A stretch of DNA of 10,029 bases from JADHUC01 sp964617665 (GCA_964617665.1 CAZUAH010000513.1:1-10029); one strand, 5' to 3'. Positions 1-7,601 are shown, counted from the stretch's first letter. Numbers and translations: made by a program. Notes: a model not told the origin generated them from the sequence alone.

Positions 1-3000
1 TGCGCATCATGACGCAGCCCATCGTGATCAATGGCGCGGTCGAGAAGCCCATCTCCTCGGCGCCCAGCATCGCAGCGATCACTACGTCGCGTCCCGTCTT
101 AAGACCACCGTCCGTCTGCAAGACAACGCGGCTACGAAGATCGTTCAGAACCAGGGTCTGATGCGTTTCAGCAATTCCCAATTCCCAGGGTAGTCCGGCG
201 TGCTTGATGCTCGTCAACGGCGACGCGCCTGTACCGCCTTCGGCCCCGGAGATCAGAATGTGATCGGCGTGGGCCTTTGCCACACCGGCTGCGACGGTTC
301 CGACGCCTACCTCGGACACCAGCTTCACGCTGACTCGCGCCTCTGGGTTCGCGTTCTTCAGATCGTGAATCAGTTGGGCCAGGTCTTCTATCGAGTAGAT
401 GTCGTGGTGCGGCGGCGGACTGATCAAACCAACGCCGGGCGTCGAATAGCGAATCCTCGCGATCTTCTCATCGACTTTGCGGCCTGGTAATTCGCCTCCC
501 TCGCCGGGCTTAGCCCCTTGGGCAATCTTGATCTGCAACTCGTCGGCGTTTGCAAGATACCAAGCGGTAACACCGAATCGGCCGGATGCGACCTGTTTGA
601 TAGCGGACCGTTTCGAATCGCCATTCGGAAGCGGTTCGAAGCGAGCCGGATCTTCGCCGCCCTCGCCCGTGTTACTCTTACCTCCGATTCGATTCATGGC
701 AATCGCCAAGCTTTCATGCGCTTCGGCCGAAATGGAACCGAAGCTCATCGCGCCAGTGCAGAAACGTTTGACGATTTCCGTGGCCGGTTCGACTTCATCC
801 AGCGAAACGGGACTTCTCGCTGCATCCTCTTTGAATCGCAATAGACCGCGAAGCGTACATCGAGTGCGCTCGTGCTCGTTCATGTACTCGGCAAACCGCC
901 AGTAGGCATCCTTGTCACCCGCGCGTGCAGCGACCTGCAGATTGGAGATCGCGACCGGGTCCCACGTGTGCCGTTCGCCCTCGGCCCGCCAGTGAAATTC
1001 GCCGAGATTCGGCAGTGCGGCGATGCGATCCTCCGCTTGCCGCGGGTAGCCGAGAGCGTGTCGTCGTAGCGATTCTTCGGCCAAGGTCCCGAGGCCCACA
1101 CCCTGAATGCGACTGGCAGTCCCGACGAACGAGCGCTCGATCACCTCGTCATTCAGGCCGACCGCCTCGAAGATCTGGGCACCTTTGTACGACTGCAGTG
1201 TCGAGATACCCATTTTGCCCATCACTTTCAGCATACCCTTCGATACGCCCTTCCGGTACGCGGCCACTATTGCGTCGTCGTCGGCAAAGTCCTCCGCGTC
1301 CAAAAGCCCGTCGCCGTGGGCCTGCCACAGGGCCTCAAATGCCAGATAGGGATTGATCGCATCCGCACCATAGGCGACCAACAGACAATGATGGTGGACC
1401 TCACGAGCCTCACCTGTCTCCAATACGATCCCAATTCGCGTCCGTTTGGCCTGCGCGACCAGATGATGATGCACGGCGCCGCATGCCAACAACGAACTGA
1501 CGGGCACTCGATCGGCCGAGATATCGCGGTCGGATAGCACAACGAGGCTAAACCTTTCGTCGATGGCGGCCTCGGCCTGTGCGCAGATGCGGCCCAACGC
1601 CGCTGCCAGCCCGTCGGTTCCTTCGCTTTGCGGAAACGTTATGTCAATCGTCTTCGCTCGCCAGCCGCGGTGATTCATGTGTTTGATTGCGGCCAGTTCC
1701 TCGTTTGTGAGGATCGGATGCGGCACGAGCAGACGATGGCAGTGGAAGGCGGTCGACTCGACCAAGTTCTGTTCTGGACCGATGTAACACTCCAGCGACA
1801 TGATGATCTCTTCGCGGATCGAGTCGATCGCCGGATTGGTCACTTGGGCAAAGAGTTGCCTGAAGTAGTCGTATGGCATGCGAGGCTTGTCGCTCAGACA
1901 AGCCAAGGCGGAATCGTTGCCCATGGATCCGACGGGATCCCGTTTCTGCTTGATCAGCGGCAACAACATGAACTGCATCGTTTCGGTCGTGTAACCGAAT
2001 GCCTGCATGCGCTCGAGCAATGTATCGGGGTAGAAACCGTGTGGTTCGCCTTTGCGTGCCAAGTCCTTCAGTTGGATGCGGGCCGCATTAAGCCAATGCG
2101 CGTAAGGACGCCGGTTGGAGATTTCATTCTTCAATTCCTTATCGGGAATCAGGCGCCCTTCCTCGAAATCAACCAGAAACATGCGGCCAGGCTGGAGACG
2201 CCCTTTATATTTCACGTTCTCGGGCTCGACCGGCAGCACGCCGACCTCGCTAGCCATGATCACTCGGTCGTCATGTGTGATGTAGTAGCGACTGGGGCGA
2301 AGACCGTTCCGGTCCAACAACGCTCCGATGTAGTGTCCGTCGGTAAAGGCAATCGACGCCGGTCCATCCCACGGCTCCATCAACGCCGAATGGTACTCGT
2401 AGAACGCCCGTTTGTTCTCCGACATCGTGTCGTGCTTCTGCCACGCCTCGGGCACCATCATCATGGCCGCTTCCTGGAGCGTGCGGCCTGACATCAACAG
2501 GAATTCCAGCACATTGTCGAAGTTACCTGAATCCGAACACTCGGCCTCGACGACTGGAAACACCTTCTTAAGGTCGCTTCCGAAGAGATCGCTCTCGACT
2601 ACCCCCCCGCGGGCGTGCATCCAGTTGATATTGCCACGTAGTGTATTGATTTCACCGTTATGGGACATGAAGCGACACGGCTGTGCGCGGTCCCAACTGG
2701 GGAAGGTGTTCGTCGAGAACCTCGAATGCACCATTGCCAAGTGTGTGGTATAGTCCTCGTCTGCCAAATCCGGATAGAACTTCATCAACTGACCGGGCGT
2801 CAACATCCCCTTATAGATAATCACCTTGGTGGACAGGCTGCAGACATAAAACATCAACGCCTGCTCAAGGTCGCTCTCTGTGCGCAACTGGCGGCTAGCT
2901 CGTTTTCGGATGACGTACAACTGGCGTTCGAACGCTTCGCCCTCGACTCCGTCGCCGGCCGCAACAAACACCTGCTCGATCATTGGCATGGCGGCAACGG

Positions 3001-3442
3001 CCGAAGGACCGAGGTCGGCCTGATCGGGCTGAATCGGCACTGTTCGCCAACCAACCAAACGCTGCCCCTGCTCAGCGACGATTTCCTCGAACACCCGCTT
3101 GCATTCGTCTCGCTCTGCGTCGATCGTCGGTAGAAAGACCAGGCCCGCTGCGAATCGGCCGGGTTCGGGCAGGGCCGTTCCCAATTCAGCCCTCGCCACC
3201 TTGGTCAAGAACTCATGCGGCAGCGCCGTCAGCATCCCTGCCCCATCACCCGTATTTGCCTCGCTGCCACGAGCGCCACGGTGATCCATGCGGCGCAGCA
3301 CGTGATCTGCGTCCACGACGATTTGATGACTTCGCTGCCCTCTTATGTGGGCTATGAGTCCTATGCCACAAGCATCCTTTTCATTGGCAGGATCATACAA
3401 GCCCCGCTTTGCAGGGAAACCGATTTTTCTTTGCCCACCCAT
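1..3442 (-). CDS. gltB: Glutamate synthase large subunit (GOGAT alpha chain), 3'-truncated by window edge
   Basis: Makes glutamate from glutamine and 2-oxoglutarate in the cytoplasm (GS-GOGAT cycle). About 1147 codons are open from the ATG at 3442-3440 to the window edge; complete family members have about 1,500 residues. An N-terminal class II glutamine amidotransferase domain starts at Cys25 in the block DACGIG, so 24 residues would be a propeptide removed to free the nucleophile, as known for the family. Other recognisable blocks are HNGEINTLRGN (plus coordinates near 2630-2665), NGLRPSRYY, AMSFGS at about residue 898, the FMN-domain block GGKSNTGEGGED at residues 920-931, STPGVGLISPPPHHD, and GGTGASPLTSIKHAG. 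The last residues seen are GCVMMR; Cys1143 should be the first of three 3Fe-4S ligands (C-x5-C-x4-C), with the other two beyond the edge. All blocks share one frame, so I see no frameshift. No clear Shine-Dalgarno site precedes the start. A lysR gene lies 54 bp upstream. Confidence 0.97.
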   Translation of the reverse strand, partial: MGGQRKIGFPAKRGLYDPANEKDACGIGLIAHIRGQRSHQIVVDADHVLRRMDHRGARGSEANTGDGAGMLTALPHEFLTKVARAELGTALPEPGRFAAGLVFLPTIDAERDECKRVFEEIVAEQGQRLVGWRTVPIQPDQADLGPSAVAAMPMIEQVFVAAGDGVEGEAFERQLYVIRKRASRQLRTESDLEQALMFYVCSLSTKVIIYKGMLTPGQLMKFYPDLADEDYTTHLAMVHSRFSTNTFPSWDRAQPCRFMSHNGEINTLRGNINWMHARGGVVESDLFGSDLKKVFPVVEAECSDSGNFDNVLEFLLMSGRTLQEAAMMMVPEAWQKHDTMSENKRAFYEYHSALMEPWDGPASIAFTDGHYIGALLDRNGLRPSRYYITHDDRVIMASEVGVLPVEPENVKYKGRLQPGRMFLVDFEEGRLIPDKELKNEISNRRPYAHWLNAARIQLKDLARKGEPHGFYPDTLLERMQAFGYTTETMQFMLLPLIKQKRDPVGSMGNDSALACLSDKPRMPYDYFRQLFAQVTNPAIDSIREEIIMSLECYIGPEQNLVESTAFHCHRLLVPHPILTNEELAAIKHMNHRGWRAKTIDITFPQSEGTDGLAAALGRICAQAEAAIDERFSLVVLSDRDISADRVPVSSLLACGAVHHHLVAQAKRTRIGIVLETGEAREVHHHCLLVAYGADAINPYLAFEALWQAHGDGLLDAEDFADDDAIVAAYRKGVSKGMLKVMGKMGISTLQSYKGAQIFEAVGLNDEVIERSFVGTASRIQGVGLGTLAEESLRRHALGYPRQAEDRIAALPNLGEFHWRAEGERHTWDPVAISNLQVAARAGDKDAYWRFAEYMNEHERTRCTLRGLLRFKEDAARSPVSLDEVEPATEIVKRFCTGAMSFGSISAEAHESLAIAMNRIGGKSNTGEGGEDPARFEPLPNGDSKRSAIKQVASGRFGVTAWYLANADELQIKIAQGAKPGEGGELPGRKVDEKIARIRYSTPGVGLISPPPHHDIYSIEDLAQLIHDLKNANPEARVSVKLVSEVGVGTVAAGVAKAHADHILISGAEGGTGASPLTSIKHAGLPWELGIAETHQTLVLNDLRSRVVLQTDGGLKTGRDVVIAAMLGAEEMGFSTAPLITMGCVMMR

Positions 3443-3454
3443 GATCTATCTTTC

Positions 3455-3471
3455 AGAGAACGTTAAGAGAA
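3455..3471. promoter_or_regulatory. Direct repeat in the lysR-gltB spacer (possible operator)
   Basis: AGAGAA occurs at 3455-3460 and again at 3466-3471 (plus strand), separated by CGTTA. The start-to-start distance is 11 bp, about one helical turn. The pair lies 13-29 bp upstream of the gltB start, in the only non-coding gap between regulator and target. The repeat itself is seen directly; a binding role for the neighbouring LysR protein is inference, and a six-base repeat could be chance. Confidence 0.2.
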
Positions 3472-3496
3472 TCAGCGATACTGCGTCGCGGTTCGC

Positions 3497-4438
3497 TTAA
3501 CGCTTAGCTTCTTCTACACAATCTGCGGTCGCGGCGGGCGCGCCACCAAGATTCGCGGACGAGGTATCTTGGAGCAATTCGGAGAATCTGCGAGCCGATC
3601 TACCCAACTCCACGCCGCGTCGATGAATGATTCCAAGCGGTCGCACCAAATCGAGGCCGCGAACATGGACGTGCACGATCGTGCCCGCGTCAAGTTCGCT
3701 GCCCAGACTTGGCTCGGGCAATAAACTGGCACCGGCGTTCACTTCAATCGCCCTCTTGATTGTGTCGATGTTGTCGAACGCCATCTCGACACGTAACTCG
3801 ACACCTCGTTCGGCCAAACCGCGATCCAGCTTGTGGCGGACCCTAAGGTCAGAGTCGAAACCGATGATCCCAGCGCCATTCAGATCCTTCAAGTCAATCG
3901 CCTTACGCTGCGCAAGCCAATGGCCAGGTGAACACGCGAGTATGATTGGCTCTTCGCACCAATTGATAGCCGTGACCGTGCGGGTCGATTGCGCGTAGCT
4001 GACCAGCCCCACGTCCACTCGATCCTCCGCGACCAATTCGTACACGCGGTCCGGATGGTGATACTCGATATGAACCGTCGCCCTGGGATGCCGGCTCGTG
4101 AAGCTCTCTACCAAGTCCTTTCCATAACTCAGCCCCACCGAGTAGATCGCAGCTACACAAACGCGGCCCTCTACTTCCTGATGCAGTGTTTTGACGTCCT
4201 CTTCAAGCGCGTAGTAACGCTGGACCAGTTTCCGGCATCCCTCGTAGTAGACTTCCCCTTCGGCCGTCAGCACAAATGGGCGTTTCGATCGGTCAATCAG
4301 CTTGACACCGAGGCTCTTCTCCAAATGATTCACTATCTGGCTGGCGCCAGACTGTGAAATGCCGTTGTCCGTTGCAGCACGCGAGAAGCTCCGGCGGCCG
4401 ATGACGTCGCAGAACACCTTGAGGGATTTTACGTGCAT
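3497..4438 (-). CDS. LysR-family transcriptional regulator
   Basis: DNA-binding regulator of 313 residues, the usual LysR length. Residues 1-60 form the winged helix-turn-helix: the start MHVKSLKVF, the SFSRAA segment, the recognition-helix region SQSGASQIVNHLE, then LGVKLIDRSKRPFVLTAEG. A linker helix (about 62-88) leads to a substrate-binding domain from about residue 91 (GRVCVAAIYS) to 290. The start at 4438 is chosen because the family's N-terminus begins exactly here; the frame is open up to 4588, but the extra 50 residues are hydrophobic, unlike LysR, and encoded by A+T-rich promoter-like DNA. No clear Shine-Dalgarno site is visible. gltB follows 54 bp downstream in the same direction, so control of glutamate synthase is a reasonable inference, parallel to Bacillus GltC. 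The effector is unknown. The last 20 residues are Ala-rich and probably disordered. Confidence 0.92.
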   Translation of the reverse strand: MHVKSLKVFCDVIGRRSFSRAATDNGISQSGASQIVNHLEKSLGVKLIDRSKRPFVLTAEGEVYYEGCRKLVQRYYALEEDVKTLHQEVEGRVCVAAIYSVGLSYGKDLVESFTSRHPRATVHIEYHHPDRVYELVAEDRVDVGLVSYAQSTRTVTAINWCEEPIILACSPGHWLAQRKAIDLKDLNGAGIIGFDSDLRVRHKLDRGLAERGVELRVEMAFDNIDTIKRAIEVNAGASLLPEPSLGSELDAGTIVHVHVRGLDLVRPLGIIHRRGVELGRSARRFSELLQDTSSANLGGAPAATADCVEEAKR

Positions 4439-4505
4439 TGGGCCGGAGGCCACCACATAAGACGCATTAATCCAAAGAAATATTAAAATTAGTTTTATTA
4501 ATAAG

Positions 4506-4534
4506 AGAGTATCGTCCGTAGCACTCACCGTCAA
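4506..4534 (-). promoter_or_regulatory. Candidate sigma70-type promoter for lysR
   Basis: On the minus strand TTGACG (4534-4529, five of six consensus bases) is followed after 17 bp by TACTCT (4511-4506, three of six). An alternative -10, GATACT, would give only 15 bp. Transcription would start near 4499, about 60 bases before the lysR ATG at 4438, with the A+T-rich stretch as leader. This placement also argues against the longer lysR start at 4588. The weak -10 keeps confidence low. Confidence 0.35.
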
Positions 4535-4725
4535 CAGCCTCTCGTCAAGCATTTTTGCCTTCTGCTCAAAGCTGGTACCCCACCTCACACACTCGCGTTG
4601 CGTAACCTATTCCAAGGAAGCAGGTTAGAGCCTGGGCACCCGCGTTACCTTTCCTTTTAACAATCGAAATATGGCGGTTCCGTTGCAGCGAATTGAACAA
4701 TTGCCGGCCGAATAGTAAGCTGGCG

Positions 4726-4752
4726 ACGTGCGTGTGACGTGTACCCGCACGT
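4726..4752. repeat. Inverted repeat upstream of the DUF1080 gene
   Basis: ACGTGCG (4726-4732) and CGCACGT (4746-4752) are perfect complements separated by 13 bases. The repeat ends 19 bases before the Shine-Dalgarno site of the DUF1080 gene. It may be a repressor or activator site, or a hairpin in the transcript leader. No T-run follows, so it does not look like an intrinsic terminator. Confidence 0.4.
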
Positions 4753-4771
4753 GAACCAGAGTGTCTGAAAC

Positions 4772-4776
4772 AGGAG
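4772..4776 (+). promoter_or_regulatory. Ribosome binding site deciding the DUF1080 start
   Basis: AGGAG lies 9 bases before the ATG at 4786. It is only 3 bases from the in-frame TTG at 4780 and 12 from the next ATG at 4789. Spacing therefore favours 4786. Confidence 0.7.
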
Positions 4777-4785
4777 TGCTTGACC

Positions 4786-5418
4786 ATGATGAGAGCAACA
4801 TTGACCGTGACTGCTGCTGTTTTGTTGGTTTCCTTCTCGCTCAGCGTATGCGTTGGCGAGGAAGAGGGCTGGACCCAATTGATGGACGGAAAGACGTTTG
4901 ACGGCTGGAAGGCCAGCGAGAACACCGATTCGTGGAAAGTCGAGGACGACAAGTTCGTTTGCTTCGGGCCCCGCAGCCATCTGTTTTATGTGGGCGATCT
5001 TGCACCGTTCGCGAACTTCGAGTTCAAAGCAGAAGTCATGACGACCCCCGGAAGCAATTCGGGCATCTATTTTCATACCAAGTTCCAGGCCGAGGGCTGG
5101 CCGAAGCACGGCTTCGAGTCGCAGGTGAACAACACTCACAAGGATCCCAAGAAGACGGGCGGCCTATACGGGATCTGTGATGTGTTCGAGGCTCCGGCGA
5201 AGGACGACGAGTGGTTCGAGCAGCACATCATCGTCAAAGGCAAGAAGGTTATCGTGAAAATCGATGGCAAGACCGTAGTCGACTACACCGAGCCAGCGGA
5301 CAAAGAGCCGGGTGTCGATTTCACGCGAGCATTAGACAAGGGCACATTTGCTCTGCAAGCGCACGATCCCAAGAGCAAGGTGTACTTCAAGAACATCCGC
5401 GTCAAGAAATTGCCTTAG
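4786..5418 (+). CDS. Secreted DUF1080 (3-keto-disaccharide hydrolase-like) protein
   Basis: A 210-residue exported protein of the DUF1080 family (Pfam PF06439), abundant in planctomycetes and related to concanavalin/laminin-G-like beta-sandwich folds; some members hydrolyse 3-keto-glycosides. Residues 1-24 look like a signal peptide, with a hydrophobic core LTVTAAVLLVSFSL and likely cleavage after VCVG. The single domain covers about 27-208, with the family blocks LMDGKTFDGWK (32-42), NSGIYFHT (91-98), GFESQVNNTH (109-118), TGGLYGI (124-130), and the strand-rich DEWFEQHIIVKGKKVIVKIDG region (141-161), ending in YFKNIRVKKL. It is one domain with no fused cytochrome or heme module. It is the first gene of a tight set: the thpR ATG begins one base after its stop, and a pectate lyase follows. 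Substrate is unknown; a carbohydrate role is inferred from family and neighbour. Confidence 0.9.
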   Translation: MMRATLTVTAAVLLVSFSLSVCVGEEEGWTQLMDGKTFDGWKASENTDSWKVEDDKFVCFGPRSHLFYVGDLAPFANFEFKAEVMTTPGSNSGIYFHTKFQAEGWPKHGFESQVNNTHKDPKKTGGLYGICDVFEAPAKDDEWFEQHIIVKGKKVIVKIDGKTVVDYTEPADKEPGVDFTRALDKGTFALQAHDPKSKVYFKNIRVKKLP

Positions 5419-5419
5419 C

Positions 5420-5992
5420 ATGAACACGATTCGGACGTTCATCGCGGTCGACGTGACGGATGCCGTTCGCGAGCGAGCGGCAGATCTGGTTCGACGGCTT
5501 CAGGCCGCCGGGGCGAACGTCAAGTGGGTGGATACCCACAACATGCACCTGACGCTGAAGTTCCTGGGAGATATTCCGGACCGGGAGACGGCCGATGTGT
5601 GCCGGGCCGTGGCGGAAGCGACTAGCGGCCACCCCCCTTTCAACATCGGCCTGCGTGGCGCGGGCGCTTTTCCTAATGCCTCGCGTCCCCGAATCGTCTG
5701 GCTGGGAGTTGATCGCGGCGTCGCGGAGCTGGAATCACTCCAAAAGTCCATCGAGAGAGCTCTGGCAAAGCTTGGCTATCCCAAAGAAGCTCGACGCTTT
5801 CATCCACATCTGACGCTCGGCCGCGTGCGGCGAGGCGGCGCGGCCGTGCGCGACTTGGGGCGGCTGATCCGAGACAACGAGCAGTTCGATGGCGGATCGG
5901 CAGGCATCGACAAGGTGCTTGTTTTCGCCAGTTTCTTGGATAAGGAAGGCCCCACCTACAACGTGCTCGGCCGAGCGCCGCTCGGCTCCTGA
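5420..5992 (+). CDS. thpR: RNA 2',3'-cyclic phosphodiesterase (2H family, formerly 2'-5' RNA ligase)
   Basis: Cytoplasmic 2H phosphoesterase that hydrolyses 2',3'-cyclic phosphate ends of RNA to 2'-phosphate; older annotations call it 2'-5' RNA ligase (LigT). The 190-residue protein has both catalytic HxTx motifs: HLTL at residues 43-46 (followed by KFLG) and HLTL at 130-133 (in HPHLTLGRV). The N-terminus TIRTFIAVD and the region SRPRIVWLGV are typical. Length matches the family. The start at 5420 is chosen because the family begins with this MxxIRxFIAV segment; the frame is open further upstream only within the DUF1080 gene. The ATG lies one base after that gene's TAG, without a good Shine-Dalgarno site, so translation is probably coupled by reinitiation. 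A housekeeping-type RNA enzyme between two secreted carbohydrate proteins probably reflects shared transcription rather than shared pathway. Confidence 0.95.
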   Translation: MNTIRTFIAVDVTDAVRERAADLVRRLQAAGANVKWVDTHNMHLTLKFLGDIPDRETADVCRAVAEATSGHPPFNIGLRGAGAFPNASRPRIVWLGVDRGVAELESLQKSIERALAKLGYPKEARRFHPHLTLGRVRRGGAAVRDLGRLIRDNEQFDGGSAGIDKVLVFASFLDKEGPTYNVLGRAPLGS

Positions 5993-6020
5993 CCTGCAAA
6001 ATGGACGTCTCACAACGCAA

Positions 6021-6028
6021 GAAGGAGG
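6021..6028 (+). promoter_or_regulatory. Strong ribosome binding site of the pectate lyase gene
   Basis: GAAGGAGG lies 7 bases before the ATG at 6036. It is the best Shine-Dalgarno match in the window and fixes the start. Confidence 0.85.
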
Positions 6029-6035
6029 CTGACCG

Positions 6036-7493
6036 ATGACGAGGTTTCTATCCTTTGCGGTCCTTTCGTGCGCAGCAGCTTTGCCTGCCTTTCCGAACGC
6101 AGCGACTGCGGCCGATGCCGATTTGCCCAAACTCGCAAAATCGGCCCTTTACAAGGCCTGTCGATTCTACCGCGAACAAGTTTCGTCCAATGGCGGCTAC
6201 CTGTGGCGCTACAGTGCAGACCTGACGAAGCGTGAAGGCGAAGGACGCGCCGGCGAATTGACGGTTTGGGTCCAGCCACCTGGCACGCCATCAGTGGGTA
6301 TGGCGTTTCTCGCAGCCTACGAACTGACCGGCGATGCATACTGTCTGAAACTGGCACGCGATGCCGGCCATTGCCTTGCGCAGGGACAACTCCGAAGCGG
6401 CGGCTGGGACTACCGCATTGAATTCGATCCCGCTCGACGACAACGGTACGCTTATCGCGTAGAACCGCCGAGAGAAAAAGCAAGGAACACGACGACATTG
6501 GATGACAATGCCACACAGGCCGCATTGCGCTTGGTGATTCGGCTGGACGAGGTGCTGAAGTTCGAGGATAAACAGATTCACGAAGCCGCCGAGTTCGCGT
6601 TGTCGTCATTGTTGGCGGCCCAGTACCCTAACGGCGGATGGCCGCAGCGGTTTGACCGACCGCCGGATCCGGACTTGTATCCTGTGAAAAAGGCATCCTA
6701 TCCCGCCTCGTGGCCGCGCGAGCATCCTCGCCTTAACTACTCCGGCTACTACACTTTCAACGACAACACAATCGCCGATACGATTGGCGTCATGTTTCTA
6801 GCCGCGGAAATCTACAAGGACGAGAAGTACTCACACGCGGCGGAAAAGGCCGGGAATTTCATCCTGCTGGCCCAAATGCCCGAGCCGCAACCGGGATGGG
6901 CACAACAATACAATCCCGACATGCATCCTGCCTGGGCGCGGAGGTTCGAGCCGGCATCAATCACGGGTGGCGAAGCGGGCGGCATCCTGCGCACTTTGAT
7001 GATGGTGTACCGCGAGACAGGGAAGAAGAAGTACATCGATCCGATCCCGCGGGCACTCGAGTACTATCGCAAATCGAGATTGCCCGAGGGCGGGCTGGCA
7101 CGGTTCTATGAACTGAAAACGAACCGACCGCTGTATTTCACTCGTGAGTATGAACTGACCTACGAGGATGATGATTTGCCAACGCACTACGCTTTCAAAG
7201 TGGGCGATTGGGTAAAGAGCGTCGAGAGGCAATACGATCAATTGCTTGAGATTCCGCCGGAAGACCTGCAGCCATCTCGTCCGTCGTATCGTCCCAGACT
7301 GACTGAATCCCTCATGGAAAGAGCTCGTGAAGTCATTGAAACACTGGACGACCGAGGGGCCTGGGTCGAGAACGGCCGGCTGAAGTACCACGGTGCGGAC
7401 GACGATACTACTCGCATCATCGACAGCCGAACGTTCATCAACAACTTGCGGGTTCTCAGCACATATCTGGCGGCGGTCGAATCCAATCAGTAA
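6036..7493 (+). CDS. Secreted pectate lyase, polysaccharide lyase family 10
   Basis: Exported enzyme predicted to cleave polygalacturonate by beta-elimination. It has 485 residues, of which 1-25 are a signal peptide (core FLSFAVLSCAAAL, cleavage near ATA-ADA). The rest has the alpha/alpha-toroid character of PL10 (Pfam Pec_lyase, PF09492). Recognisable blocks in order are NGGYLWRYS (52-60), GTPSVGMAFLAAY (83-95), SGGWDY (121-126), TLDDNATQAALR (154-165), YPNGGWPQRF (197-206), YYTFNDNTIAD (238-248), PGWAQQYNPDMHPAWARRFEP (286 onward), ARFYELKTNRPLYF (355-368), and a C-terminal GAWV (441-444). PL10 enzymes are known to use Asp/Ca2+ and an Arg base; the FNDN and AR-rich blocks are where such residues lie, but I cannot assign each one. 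The gene begins 43 bp after thpR with no promoter seen between, so it is probably the third gene of one transcript. The protein starts with no carbohydrate-binding module or dockerin. Confidence 0.92.
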   Translation: MTRFLSFAVLSCAAALPAFPNAATAADADLPKLAKSALYKACRFYREQVSSNGGYLWRYSADLTKREGEGRAGELTVWVQPPGTPSVGMAFLAAYELTGDAYCLKLARDAGHCLAQGQLRSGGWDYRIEFDPARRQRYAYRVEPPREKARNTTTLDDNATQAALRLVIRLDEVLKFEDKQIHEAAEFALSSLLAAQYPNGGWPQRFDRPPDPDLYPVKKASYPASWPREHPRLNYSGYYTFNDNTIADTIGVMFLAAEIYKDEKYSHAAEKAGNFILLAQMPEPQPGWAQQYNPDMHPAWARRFEPASITGGEAGGILRTLMMVYRETGKKKYIDPIPRALEYYRKSRLPEGGLARFYELKTNRPLYFTREYELTYEDDDLPTHYAFKVGDWVKSVERQYDQLLEIPPEDLQPSRPSYRPRLTESLMERAREVIETLDDRGAWVENGRLKYHGADDDTTRIIDSRTFINNLRVLSTYLAAVESNQ

Positions 7494-7509
7494 CGGCGAT
7501 CGTGCTATT

Positions 7510-7538
7510 TTGCCCGACCGGACCGAATGCTGTATACT
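7510..7538 (+). promoter_or_regulatory. Candidate sigma70-type promoter of the DUF1559 gene
   Basis: TTGCCC (7510-7515) and TATACT (7533-7538) are 17 bp apart and match four and five of the six consensus bases. Transcription would start near 7545, giving a leader of about 57 bases before the ATG at 7602. The promoter lies in the 108-bp gap after the pectate lyase stop, so the DUF1559 gene is probably transcribed separately. Confidence 0.55.
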
Positions 7539-7601
7539 GCGGACGTTGATCACGTCGCTTGCATTCGTCCGATAGTTCCGCCAACAGGAAAGGCGCAGGT
7601 A

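Larger units (their letters stand above)
4439..4785. other. Divergent intergenic region between lysR and the DUF1080 gene
   Basis: This 347-bp gap separates leftward lysR from rightward genes and should hold both promoters. Its lysR-proximal part (about 4463-4507) is strikingly A+T-rich compared with its surroundings, with two ATTAAT palindromes; such DNA is typical of a promoter or a regulator's own binding region. The right part holds a 7-bp inverted repeat near 4726-4752. For the rightward transcript only a weak candidate is visible (TTGAAC at 4693, TAAGCT at 4716, 17 bp apart), too poor to call. Short open frames here have no recognisable product and no ribosome binding site, so I annotate no gene. 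Confidence 0.7.

Noticed and set aside
200..1356. Several overlapping plus-strand open frames at the left end
   Set aside because: All are antisense to the FMN domain of gltB. Their translations show no recognisable motif and have no ribosome binding sites.
1628..2491. A 287-codon plus-strand open frame
   Set aside because: It lies entirely inside the antisense of gltB, whose minus-strand frame shows conserved family blocks throughout this stretch. The plus-strand translation is rich in His, Arg and Val and resembles no family I know.
2412..3466. Plus-strand open frames opposite the gltB amidotransferase domain
   Set aside because: The minus strand gives the nucleophile block DACGIG and HNGEINTLRGN here, so these are shadows.
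4439..4588. A 50-residue N-terminal extension of the LysR protein
   Set aside because: The extension is hydrophobic and encoded by A+T-rich promoter-like DNA, whereas the standard LysR N-terminus begins exactly at the ATG at 4438.
4566..5139. Minus-strand frames of 128 and 160 codons over the intergenic region and DUF1080 gene
   Set aside because: They oppose a well-supported DUF1080 gene with a signal peptide and ribosome binding site, and show no family features.
6010..6609. A 199-codon minus-strand frame
   Set aside because: It is antisense to the start of the PL10 lyase, covering its strong ribosome binding site and signal peptide. The composition is Arg/Ser-rich shadow-like.
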